Below, piece by piece: positions 37,466 through 48,344 of a stretch of DNA of 64,000 nt. Position 1 is the stretch's first letter; each line of letters starts with the position of its first letter. A program made the translations under genes and the position numbers. Origin of the DNA: Nephrocerus scutellatus (taxonomy: Eukaryota; Arthropoda; Insecta; Diptera; Pipunculidae). Location of the stretch: NCBI GenBank assembly GCA_947095585.1, contig OX352763.1, positions 17,595,462 to 17,659,461 of the forward strand, read 5' to 3'. The notes under the pieces were generated by a model that saw only the letters and a list, made by a program, of their open reading frames with translations, was not told where the DNA came from and searched no databases.

Positions 37466-38870
37466 TGTTACCGAGGCCGACAACGACCCGTTGATCACAT
37501 TACATTTACGAAGCACAATAGCACTTGTGCCCGCACTTGAAGCTTACTTTCTTTTGATGTACACACACTCGTACCTATATATATGAGATAAAAACAAATA
37601 ATTTGCAGTTGTACTTTTTGCGCTGAGTAAGTGGGAGAAAGGTTCATTTAATTTTTGTTCTTTTTTTTTTGTTGTTTTGTGCATGCGAATATGAAGACAA
37701 CATATGCTCAAGTAGTACTCATATCTCCTCATACACAAAAGTATTGTTGCTGTTCGTTCCGCAAATGCATTTCTATGACGAGTTCAAGTAGGCCATGCCA
37801 TCTAATTAGGCAGCCAGAAAACCCTTTTCCAAACATAATAAAAAAAAAACTAAAAACAAATTAAAAATTGCAAAGTAAACCACAATAAAGTTGTTGTGTG
37901 TTGTTTTTTATCTATTTTGTATGCTTATATGCTAATATAAAAACAAAAAATAACAAAAGTTTTTTTCTTAACAATAGAAAGTGTGGTGGATGGGAGAAGT
38001 TCTTGCATATCATGAATCCACCTTTCATAATTGCCTCATGAGTTTAAGTTTAATAGAACTGGGCCAAAGCCGTATGTAGCTGTGGTAACTGCCAGTCTGT
38101 ACTGTGTTGTGTGCAAACGAAAAGTTTATCAGGAAAACAAAGCTTTGGAAAGAATGTACCCCAGTACAAGCGCAGTTTACCATTTGTTTTTGCCTTTAAA
38201 TATCACTCTTTCTTGTGCGACAAACTGACAAAGTTATTATTGGGCTTCAGTTTTGTTACTTTGTGTTAGCGGTTAGCCTTGAGCGTCGTCTTATTTGTTG
38301 CATATCGGGCAATTGAGTGGCATTAAGAAGTACAACGCATGTCATATGCATATGCAATTGTGGCACGGCATATTGTTCCATAATTTGATGTCAGATTTTG
38401 ATTTGCTGTATCACTCGTTGTTGGATAGATGACAGCTCGAGCGAGCGCATGAAGCGAGCGAGAAATGAAATACGGCTATCTATGGCTTCCCCATCTAACT
38501 GGGTCACTTCAGCTTATTTCAATTCATTTAATGCTTTTTATTTTACAATCTAATTAGTGCATTTTTGATTGCACTTTCCTTAGAAGTTCATTATTCTCCT
38601 TCATACTTTGTGTATTAAAAATAGAAAATTTCCGCAAAAGGTTTCCACTTGAAATGAAGTTGCTGTATTTTTTTGTTAAACAATTTCTCTGGCAAAAAGA
38701 CAGAATGATATTTAGCTGTCGCTAGCTCCGATTTGCAGGTGAAGGAAGGCTCATCAACACCTTAACATGATGAGACAAATTGAACAGCTTCTCTTTATAA
38801 GACCATCCAATTCTAAGAGATTTCACTTTGTCGGCTGATTTCACAGGGTGTCATGTATGATTAATATAAA
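37466..38870. other. No gene recognised
   Basis: This is probable upstream region of the hypothetical minus-strand gene. No clear promoter motif, repeat or second gene was seen. Confidence 0.4.
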
Positions 38871-38879
38871 AAAGAGCAG

Positions 38880-38976
38880 GGTAGGCTGTGTCGGAATACT
38901 TTTGGTGTTACTGGGATTCGAATCACGAACCACCTGCTCAGAAGTCCATGCCTTTATCCACTAAGCCACGGCGCCC
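38880..38976 (-). mobile_element. tRNA-like head of a SINE copy
   Basis: On the minus strand it begins GGGCGCCGTGGCTTAGTGG (box A), has anticodon-loop-like CTTCTGA and box B GGTTCGTGATTCGAATCCC, and ends shortly after AACACCAAAAGTATTCC. The 3' body is missing, so it is a truncated SINE rather than a tRNA gene. Confidence 0.85.
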
Positions 38977-39000
38977 GTATAGTTTCCAAAATTTCCTAAT

Positions 39001-39595
39001 GACCATATCACAGAATTTCCATAGGAACAAGTCTTAAAGTCGCATCTTAGTCCTACATGTCGTATTTCATGCGAATCGCTTGTGAAATTGCTTTGTTCCA
39101 ATAATTCCAGACCATAATGATCATATTCCAGAATTTCGATAGGAAGAACTCTTATAGTCGCATCTTAGTCCTACATACCGAATTTCATACGAATCGCTGG
39201 AGAAATTGCTTTGTTCCAAAAATGTCAAACCATTACGATCATATAGTCGTATAGTCGCATCTTAGTCCTACATACCGAATTTCATACGAATCGCTTAAGA
39301 AATTGCATTGTTCCAAAAATGTCAGACCATTACGATCATATAGTCTTATATTTAATTTGCTTTGTTCCAGGAATTCCAGACCATAATGATCATATTCCAG
39401 AATTTCGATAGGAAGACGTTTTATAGTCGCATCTTAGTCCTACATTCCGAATTTCATGCGAATCGCTTGAGAAAGTGCTTTGTTCCAGAAATTCCAGACC
39501 ATAATGATCATATTCCAGAATTTCCATAGGAAGAAGTCTTACAGTCGCATCTTAGTCCTACATACCTAATTTCACACGAATCGCTTGGGGTTCTC
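39001..39595. repeat. Tandem array of an approximately 115-bp unit, about five to six copies
   Basis: The unit has GACCATAATGATCATATTCC, AGTCGCATCTTAGTCCTACA, and GAATCGCTTGAGAAATTGC. Starts are near 39001, 39110, 39229, 39324, 39379 and 39496. Two internal units are shortened. It immediately follows a SINE head. Confidence 0.9.
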
Positions 39596-39606
39596 AAAAT
39601 AGTGGC

Positions 39607-39770
39607 ATTTAACAGTGTGACCCTTAACAGTGTGGCCCTTAACAGTGTGGCCCTAAAAGTTTGTCATAACAGTCACTTAACAGTGTATCATAACAGTGTC
39701 TTACTTAACAGTGTGAGCATAACAGTGTCTCACTTAACAGTGTGAGCATAACAGTGTCTCACTGAACATT
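39607..39770. repeat. Minisatellite built on TTAACAGTGTG
   Basis: CTTAACAGTGT(G) recurs with 15-bp spacing, then passes into a 26-bp form (TAACAGTGTCTCACTTAACA). It directly follows the 115-bp array. Confidence 0.9.
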
Positions 39771-39885
39771 TTACTTTTTGAACGTTGTCACGTCAAAAGT
39801 ACAGGTCGTTAGTGGGCTACCTTGTGGTACACCACTTTGTCCTTTGTTTTGTTACTGCATTTAGTCTTCGGCAGAATATAATAAT

Positions 39886-40075
39886 ATAATATCGGCGCGA
39901 CAGACCATGCGGTCCATGGCCTGACTTCTCGCAACCATTTGTGTTGAGTATGCATATTTTTGCACACAAATGGAGGGACCTACAATTTAATGCCGGATCC
40001 GAACGGCGAATTGAGAAGCTTTCAGTGACAAGTTATTACTCTCGGATGTTTGTCAAACTTTCGCGATAGGTCGAA
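39886..40075 (-). mobile_element. 3' body of a SINE copy
   Basis: This matches the body and tail of the SINE family (minus-strand TTGACAAACATCCGAGAGTA, CTTCTCAATTCGCCGTTCGG, GACAGACC and GGCGCGA boundary words) but lacks the tRNA-like head. The head at 38976-38880 could be the other half of the same insertion split by array expansion. Confidence 0.8.
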
Positions 40076-40079
40076 TGGC

Positions 40080-40868
40080 AGAATAGGGTGAACAATATGT
40101 AGTATTTATGCACATGCACGTTTATTCTGACTGGTTGAATTGCCATCAATCCCCTATCCTTGTGGTGACTGGTCGCCGTTTATTTTCCGCCCAAAAAGGA
40201 AAAAAAAATCAGGCTAGCACCTTCTAAATTAGGTTAGCGCGGGCTAATGCCAGTATAAAATAGTATTACGAAACTCCAAAAATTAGAATTTTCATCACTG
40301 ATCTACAACATGACCACGGCAACGAAGTAGCTAAACGATTTTAGATTTTTCTCATGGAACATACGCTAACTGTATAGAGTTCAAACTGCACAGTAGTTAG
40401 CCGATACCTTTTCCAAATATTAAATCGACAACAGCAATTCAAATGATGCGGTCGACGAGGCAATGATAAGAGGTAAAGTGAAATAAATACAAAAACAAAA
40501 AACTTATAGAAAAAACAAATGCAGCGGCTGCATAAGGTAAAAAAAATCCAGCGGCTGCTCCTGTGTTAATGTTAATTGCCTATAACAACGAATCTATACA
40601 TTTAAATGCGAAGAAAACCAGTCTTATACCGATTGCCGGAAGAAGATGTGTCAGAACTAAGTAACTTACTTATATACCTATCAATGTTGAGTAATTAACT
40701 GGCGGCTGTGGGCAGAAAAATACTCGCACTGATCGTTTTTTTTAAATAAGTCACTGGGATTGAAAGCCAATTAGCCCATCAAAGCCATGTAATTGGCATC
40801 AGCGTTGCTATTTTTATTTATATTTTATATAGTTTATTTAAACTGTAGATATATGTATAACAGTTTTA
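40080..40868. other. No gene recognised
   Basis: No recognisable coding region or element was seen. Confidence 0.5.
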
Positions 40869-41523
40869 CACTCCCGTTCACTTGATTGAGGCCACAGTTT
40901 TTGTAACCGCTTTTCGCGATTTATACTTTTTTGTACCTGTAAGTACACATCTTCCAAAAACAAAGCCATAAAATTGAAGAGGAAGTAAAGAAAATGCGTG
41001 GGAATTTTTCGAATTCTCTCAATAAACTGCTAAGATGAGTAGAAAAGTTGCGTCACTTGATTGAGGCCACATGAAAAGTCGTATTCTACCTTCTACCCAC
41101 CAGCCAGCCACGGGCACGCGAAGGTAATATAGAGAATTTAAAAAAAAAAAACAATGTTTATATTTTTTCGGTTTTAAACATTAACATTTATTATGGAATT
41201 GATTCAAATAGTTTTCTTTTAATTAAGCGGAATTCCATCCAGGGCATCTCGAATAGTTTTGATTTTGGCGTTCTTTTCTTGAAATGTCATGTTCTTTCTA
41301 TGATGTTTAAGACCGGTGAATAGGGCGGCTATGGCAAAACAAATATTCTTTAGGTTTGAAAATCTTTATTCCAGCAAACATTTGTTGTTATTCCCTTTGA
41401 TTGGAGAACATAGAAACTCAAATTCGGTTGTAAGACTTTTCAAGTGGCCTCAATCCGGGTAAAAGGTATAAATCATGAAAAACGGTCGCAAATAATGTGC
41501 CCACAATCAAGTGAGCGGGAGTT
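40869..41523 (-). mobile_element. Decayed Tc1-like transposon with IR/DR-type ends
   Basis: The outer inverted repeats, CACTCCCGTTCACTTGATTG at 40869 and its counterpart at 41523-41500, are followed by matching subterminal sequence over about 60 bp. Both ends abut TA dinucleotides (40867-40868 and 41524-41525), the Tc1/mariner target. Inner copies of the GATTGAGGCCAC motif lie at 41054-41071 and 41433-41458, in inverted orientation. The minus strand at about 41335-41240 encodes PPYSPVLNIIE, the eroded third catalytic motif PPYSPDLNxIE, then KKRTPKSKLFEMPW. The 655-bp length means most of the transposase is gone. Confidence 0.82.
41087..41140 (-). repeat. Fragment of the CTGG-headed repeat inside the Tc1 remnant
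   Basis: The minus-strand sequence TTTAAATTCTCTATATTACC followed by CGTGGCTGGCTGG matches 28327-28385. It lies just inside the left inner repeat of the Tc1 element, suggesting a nested insertion or a captured flank. Confidence 0.65.
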
Positions 41524-43470
41524 TATGTTTCGGCGAATATTTTGACGGATGGTGTATCCGTAAACAACAACGACGCAAAAGTTAGTTTTTTTTATTTATT
41601 ATGAGATATTATGGAATGGGGGGATGAGTCATAAAGCACACGTCCATACAAACAAAGGAATGAAGAGGGAAAAAAGAACAACAGGTAATTTGGGATTGAG
41701 CTCTAACCAATTTTGGACGAAATTGCGCATCAGTAAAGACCGACTTCAAATGAGTTTTCAGCAAATAAAACAACAGAGCAGCTGTATTATCGATTCGTTC
41801 GTCCATCTCTTTATAAGTATGTATGACAAATCAGAAAGGAAGAAGTATGTATAAATATACAAATCTTAATATACAGGGTGTATCCGTTAAGGTGGCAATG
41901 TGTCCATTTTCACCACAATTTTTATGTGTCCACTAACAAAATTAACGCTTGATTTACATTTGTGGCGTGCGAGAAAAAATGAGCAGGACGGCTGTTAAAT
42001 AGCAATTGACGAGAGAAGTAGTATATTTTCCAATAATTTCATAATGCTATAGAAAACATTTCCTATGTTACTATAAAAAAAACTATAACATTCGTGTAGT
42101 GTTAATCTCTTCTGGCTAACCACAAGTTAAATTTAACTATAGTCGGCCCGCTCACTTTCTCTCGCACGCCTCAATTGTAAATATTGCATAAGTCCGTTTG
42201 ACGCAGATTATGCACTGGAGTGAAGTGGTAAGAGTGCATCCACTCCAAGTGTAATTTTGTTGCACTGTTGTTGCTGGAACTTAGTGTTCCACGACATGGA
42301 ACTCGTCTTATACGTTGTAGCAGTAACACAACCCGCACTCTAGCGCTCTTGTTGACCGAATGCACAAATATTGTGCCACAAATTTGTGGGATATTGAATA
42401 GAATTTAATATTACATTTATCAAAAAAAATTTATCCGAGAGCATTTCTCGAAATAATCGTGTTTGTAAATTAAATTAAAAAAAAAATGTTTCGTTAGTCA
42501 GTGGTAAATTTGAACGCAAGCTCAAGCAAAGCGAATGGAAAATAATGGACGTTGTCCACTAATATGACCGCAAGGGCGCAACAGTCAAAAATGACATCAG
42601 TTTTGACTTGCAGTGTAGTTCGCTTTGCTGTGTAATTGCACTGCAATTTGACTTTCCTTTGAGTGCATAATTTTTTTGTTGCTGCTTTGTAAATTTTTAT
42701 AATCCTCGCACGCAAATTCAACTTTGAAATTTATTGGGTTATTGACACGACATCCACTATACTGAAGGTTCGGTAAGAGTCGACGAAAATCAAAAATACT
42801 CCCACAATACGATATTCTGCATTGAACTCATGCCACAATCTTAAAAAACGACAACGTTTTGGAAAAAGTCATCTCAACAAATTGTTTATAAACTCCACCA
42901 CACGTCCATAAACGTTATTAAATAGAGTAAGTACATAATTAAGTTTCGTTTATTATTCATTTTTTGACTTTTTATTGTACCGCCGTTTACCAGCATTGCG
43001 TCATCAACAGGTCCAGGTCCGCTGGTCGATTGCATACAAGAACGTCACTTCAGAACGCGATAAATGGTTTTGTAATAAAAGTGCGCACTAGCGTTCAAAT
43101 ACATTGAATTGTACCTACTGCGGATATTAATGAACAAACAACAACAAAAACATCAATATTGATAAGGCTCCCCCGTTCTAGATTCTTGTCAACAGGTGAG
43201 CAGCAACTTCGGTTAACACCTCATTCTTAAGTTGTTTGCTGAATGTTATGATTGTGTGGTAATTGGGGCACACAGATAACTCCAATCGAATTGTGACAAG
43301 TGATGGATTTCGTGTTTTAAGAAATCTTTTCCTACACTATGTGCTTGTATGTGGTGGAATTGATAACCATTATCGTTTATCGAATAACTAAAATTAATCT
43401 TACTAACAAATTTTCCTTTATTTAGGTCATTTAAAGCAGCTACAATAATTATCGTTTAATCCACAAGAAT
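41524..43470. other. Intergenic stretch, no gene recognised
   Basis: No gene is seen. At 41869-41900, ATACAGGGTGTATCC resembles a mariner-type terminal repeat (compare ATACAGGGTGATTTTC at 23885), but no partner end or transposase was found. Confidence 0.45.
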
Positions 43471-43640
43471 CCTCGAGGTTCGGGGTTGGGGGGCTCCCAT
43501 ATAAATATTTTAAAAAATTTACCCGAAACACGTGTGTATTTCCGATGGACAAACCATTTAAAACACCCAGGTGTTTGTAAATTTTTTGTCGTGAACGGGC
43601 GCTGGGGCCCGAGGCGTGCCCATATAATTTTTTTTAAAAA
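43470..43640. repeat. Copy of the 28.4-kb interspersed repeat
   Basis: GGGGGGCTCCCATATAAATA and CACGTGTGTATTTCCGATGG correspond in order to 28498-28580. The end runs straight into the 3' terminus of the LINE that starts at 43645. Confidence 0.7.
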
Positions 43641-43644
43641 TTCA

Positions 43645-44725
43645 ACATCATCATATTTGGCTCTACAACCGGGGTCCGGTCCTGGCCTCGCGCAAAAAGT
43701 CTTTCCACCGGTCCCGATTTCGAGCCGATGTCATCCAGTTTGGCATCCCCAAATTCTGGGCGTCTTGGTCTACGCCATCCTTCTAGCGTAGGCTTGGTCG
43801 GCCTCGCTGTCGTGTTCCATAAATCCTACCGCAAAGGACTTTCCAAGCAGGATCATTTTCGCTCATGTGAGCTGGGTGTCCTGCCCACCGGAGCCTACCG
43901 AATTTAATTTTCTTCACGAGCGGTAACGCTCGTAGACCTCAACTCCGGAATAGTCCTTCCTCACATACGGGGCCAACAACTCTCCGTAAGACTTTGCTCT
44001 CGAGCGCGGCTGAGGTCCGAATGCTTTTTGCTAAGCACCCAAGTCTCGGATCCATATGTAAGTACTGGTATGACCATTGTCTTATATACCAGCAGCTTGG
44101 ATGTTATGGTTAAGTTCCTGGATTTGAAGAGTCTTGACAGACTATAGTATCTAGGCTTTGTTAGCTTTTAGCAACCGTTCGCGTATTTCTGGTTCCATGC
44201 TGTTATCGGCTGCTACAGTTGACCCGAGATAGTTAAAGGATTGCACTACTTTAAATTCGTGTCCACTATTTGAATTGAGGGACCAATGTTGGATCTTCTA
44301 CTCGCAGACGTGGCCACCATGTACTTCGTTTTGCTCTCATTTATGTGCAGCCCCAGATTTCGTGCTGCCTGCTCGAACTGGATGAAAGCTTCCTGTACAG
44401 CTTTTCGTTTTCTACCAGCGATGTAAATATCGTCTGCGTAAGCCAGTATTTGAATGGTCTTATAGAGGATTGTTCCTCTCGCCGTTACGTCAGATTCTCG
44501 GATCACTTTCCCCAACGCCAGGTTGAAGAGGACGCAGGTCAGTCCATCCCCTTTTCGGAGCCCGTTATAGATGGATGGGCTTGATAGTGTGAATAGTTGA
44601 TAGTGCATATTGTAATAAAGCAGTAATGATTTCAGTTTTTTGGTGGGAGGAAAAATTGCAGTGCGAGTATAATCAGCAAGTAGTGCATAGTCAGAAACAA
44701 AAAGTGTCGGAAAATCTGACAAAGA
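43645..44725 (-). mobile_element. LINE 3' half with intact YADD box
   Basis: Minus-strand 44722-44246 encodes YNGLRKGDGLTCVLFNLALG, then YKTIQILAYADDIYIAGRKR and GLHINESKTKYMV. These are the RT palm and the segment beyond it, uninterrupted over about 110 residues. Downstream sequence to 43645 is LINE 3' region ending in ATGATG. It is the youngest-looking member of the family seen at 2.3-4.5 kb, 6.0 kb, 35.9 kb and 52.8 kb. It is 5' truncated, so not autonomous. Confidence 0.88.
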
Positions 44726-45975
44726 TCTGACAAATAGTAAAGGTCACATGACCGATCGTTGGGGGACTCCATATAACGTTGTACGAGTATAACCACTTGC
44801 ATTAATTAAAACCGTCGAAGACTTAAGAGGTCCTATCGGATAGATAACTGGTAAGCCAAGTAGGAAATTCCAACAGATAAAGTTAATAGCAATAATAATA
44901 ATAATGTTATGTTCTAATAGTAAACAAAATGAAATTTGTATTCCATGAGTTCCCATTCAAAAAATAATCCTCATTCCGCCTAAAAACTTGGTAGGAGAAA
45001 AAATTATTTCGTACAAAAGCGTGAAATGTCACGGATCACAAACACTGAATGTGTCTCCAGGGTGTAAAATGTACATTCGATTCGTCCATGGGTGGTCCGT
45101 GTGAATCAACCGTGAATTTTCGCAACAACACGAACAACAACGAACAACAAACAACAACTAACAATAGCAACAAGAAAACAAAACGTGACCTTCAATGCAG
45201 TAATAAACCAAACATAATTCAATTAAATTAAATTAATTCGAGTTTTTTGTTAAGTCCACGTCTCAATTCCTCAACGGGGTGCAGCAGCAGTTCAGCCAAA
45301 TTCAATTATTGTACGCCAGTAGACATCAAACGCTTAGCTGGTATGAAAATCGTTCAGAGTCACTCACAGCTTGGACTGTCTGTTATGCAATTTTATTGTT
45401 TACGGACGACAGTGGTCATATTTTTTGTTTATAATGTGCGAATGCCGTTGTCCACATTTGACGGCTACTTGATGTCACACTCAGCGGCGGTGGTTAGTAC
45501 CGTGACTACCTTATGATGTTGACATTTCTCCATTAGTTTCTTCTACGCGAATGTTGGGTTGATGGCAGAAACAGTCATCACTTTGTCATCATCATTTTAA
45601 TTAATCACTAAATTATCATTTTGAGAACCACAGCGAATTAGTTGTTGTTATTAAAGCTTAAGTGGAATTATGCATAAGGAACGCTCCGACATGACTTTCA
45701 GTAACGGCTCAGATTTGAAAAATATCATAAAGTCACGTAATTGTTGCAGTGACATTAAGTAGCAGCAGTAGTGTTTATGTTTGCTTCTGACCTTCATGAC
45801 CATACAGATAACGTAACGGTCACTCATTGTTGATTTTTGAACTTCCAAAATTTTATTAGAATATTCAGGTGCTTCACTACCCGCACACATACACCCCTAC
45901 CAACAGTTTCAGCTTTTCCCGGATTTTCCAATTTTCCAGGCTACTCTTCCAATTATTCTTATTCATATAACCTTA
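44726..45975. other. No gene recognised
   Basis: An Asn-rich frame at 45049-45228 arises from AAC/CAA-rich simple sequence (AACAACAACGAACAACAAAC) and is not supported as a gene. Confidence 0.5.
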
Positions 45976-45979
45976 TCCG

Positions 45980-46082
45980 GACTATTACGATTTTTTTTAA
46001 AAAAATTATCCAAATCGGTTAAGCCGTGGAAACGTAGCAGACAGACAGAGTTACTTTAACATTTATAATATTAGTATGGATA
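45980..46082 (+). repeat. Probable retroposon 3' end
   Basis: ATCCAAATCGGTTAAGCCGT, a GACAGACAGA run and TTATAATATTAGTATGGATA form, in order, a terminal sequence typical of insect retroposons. The class cannot be determined from this fragment. Confidence 0.5.
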
Positions 46083-46229
46083 CTGACGCAGTGACGAAGC
46101 GTCCATATAACCAGATTCCCACTTGGTTTCCTTTCAGTTGTGCATTATTTCCTTAAATGCTTCTATAAGAAAGTTGATTTTATTAAAAGAAATTTACTTG
46201 AATCGACTATGTCACAAAGCCTACATAAA

Positions 46230-47485
46230 GGGTGTGCAAATAAGAAGTCCATTTTTAAAAGTTTAATAAAACAAAAGCGGCTTAATATATTTCCAAATTA
46301 ATTTTTTTGTTTGAAAGTACAATCCTCCTGGTTATTTATGGAAAACGATTTCATTCAATGGGAGCCTCGGCTGGCCTTGGCGTACTCCACTCGGTCGGTT
46401 TTCTGAGCACATTTTGGATTGTGTGCGGCTCTATTTCGGCAATGGTTGCTTGTATATTGGCTTTAAAATGCTCAAATGGTTTGTGGATTGTCCGCAGAGC
46501 ACTTGTCCTTTACGGCATCTCACAAATAAAAATCCAAAGGCGTCAAATCATAGCTCCTTGCAGGCCAATTTACGTCACCATTTCGAGTGATAATGCGGCC
46601 ATTTTTGACGCACTTCCGCTATTGTAACGCCCGATGTGTGCCATGGCACAACATCTTGCGGGAACCGAAGATATGGCCACAAAAAAGATGTTAACACGTG
46701 GCGGTAATTGATTCCGTTGACCGTAACGGTCGCGCCGGCCTCATCTTCGAAGAAATACGGCCCAATAATTCCGCCACGCCACAAGCCGCACCAAACAGTA
46801 ACACGCAATGGATGCATTGGCTTATCCACATATCCTTGTGGATTTTCCGATCCCCAAATGCGAAAATTTTGTTTGTTTACGAACCCACCGAGATGGAAAT
46901 GCGCTTCGTCCAGACGATGATTTTTTGAGCAAAATCCTCATCAATTTCGAGTCGGTCGCAGGCCCACACAGCGAATCGATATCGAAACGGATGGTCACGG
47001 GGCTTTAATTGCTGGACCAATTGATCTTTATAGGGCCACCAAGATCTTTGCGCAGAATTCGTTGGAAGTCAGCTGATTTTCATATCCGATGCACTATGAC
47101 GAATTGATGTTCTCGGACGTTGGCGTACATTTTCGGCCACCGCGGCGATATTTTTGGCTGAATGAACATGACGAGCACGGGTACGCGTTGGATTGTCGAC
47201 AAGGTAGCCCGTATCACGCACATTATGCTCAAACTTCTTGATACCGTTGGGTGTGAGTCCCGTGTTTTCACCAAATTTTGTACGTCATTTTCTTGCGATT
47301 TCGAACCAATTGTCTTTGCTGTGGAAGTAAATTTCCAACATTTTCCACTATTGCTGAAGCGTTAAGCGACTCATTGCGTCAACTAGAAATAATACACTGA
47401 GTTTCTGTCAAAGAAAGGTTGACATTAGTGCTGCCAGAACCAAAATAACCGATATGTCAAATCTGAACCGCTTATTGGGACACCC
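46230..47485 (-). mobile_element. Mariner-type DNA transposon with near-complete broken transposase
   Basis: The terminal inverted repeats read GGGTGTGCAAATAAGAAGTC at 46230 and, on the other strand, GGGTGTCCCAATAAGCGGTT at 47485. Between them the minus strand keeps, in order, a helix-turn-helix-side N terminus (SLNASAIVENVGN, about 47360; VRDTGYLVDNPTR-like words near 47200), DEAHFHLGGFVNKQNF (first Asp, about 46905) and TVWCGLWRGGIIGPYFFEDE (about 46790-46735). It continues with FPQDVVPWHTS (second Asp region, about 46660) and YDLTPLDFYLW (third Asp, about 46560-46530). Frameshifts and stops occur throughout. Its 1.26-kb length is typical of the IS630-Tc1-mariner superfamily. Confidence 0.85.
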
Positions 47486-48313
47486 TTCACACTTGGGTGC
47501 AAAAAATTCGCACATTGTTCAATATTCAACAAAGGCTCAAAAATATCCAAAAATCCAATGTTTATTTAATTTTCTTGAATGCAGATTCAAAGTCTATTTC
47601 AACACCTATCTAGCGGCATCTTTTTTGTACTTATACCGTGCCTACAATTGGGGTCAACATCTGAAGTAAGTGTAAGAAGTGTAAGCTATGGGTTCCAATG
47701 TACTGCCTGAATACTGGCCAGAATTATTTTTTTACCTCGTACCGGGGACAGGCATGGAGTTCCCGTTCGACTTATTCAAATAATTTTTCTTTTTCATCAT
47801 CTGGGGAATCCTCTGTAGGAGCGTGAACGTTTATGTGGCTTTTTTTTCAATCTGCCCCGCACGCGAAGGGTGCATTGCTTGCATGACAGGTGTAATATGT
47901 GTCATTCATATTCTAATTTTTGTAAGACACCATTCCCCATCCACCGCATCTCCTGAATTGCTGTTATTTCAGCATTACATTTGGACAGGGTATCGGCTAG
48001 CTGCTGTGCAGCTCGAGCTCTATACAGTGAGCGTACGTACGTTCCATGAGAAAATTCTTAAATCGTTTAGCCGTTTTCCTTGCCGTGGTCGTACTCGTTC
48101 ATCAGTGTATCCGAGGCTGATTTTGGGTAATTTTCGTAATATGGTTTTTTACTGCGAGTTTATTGGCCTCGCGCCAACCGTACTTTGTAGGGACTAGCCC
48201 GATCATTTCGCTTTTCATGTACTGTAGGAAAATTACTAAAAAATAGATAAATAAAAAGAAAGTAAATTTTTACAACTCTTTCTCACCACTTGTCTCTCTT
48301 CATCTACTTTCAG
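47486..48313. other. Region upstream of the membrane-protein gene
   Basis: No gene was recognised. It ends at 48313 in a good 3' splice site (ATCTACTTTCAG), implying that the gene has at least one non-coding first exon farther upstream, which I could not locate. Confidence 0.45.
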
Positions 48314-48344
48314 AATTTAAATTCAAAATCTCACTAGCATTATC

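Noticed and set aside
39001..39770. CRISPR-like array of repeats and spacers
   Set aside because: Units are contiguous tandem repeats with no unique spacers, in a eukaryotic genome without cas genes.
41869..41900. Mariner-like terminal repeat (ATACAGGGTGTATCC), also near 23885
   Set aside because: No partner inverted repeat, TA duplication or transposase was found nearby, so it is kept only as a remark.
45049..45228. Asn/Thr-rich open frame
   Set aside because: It derives from AAC/CAA simple sequence with no splice context or recognisable family.
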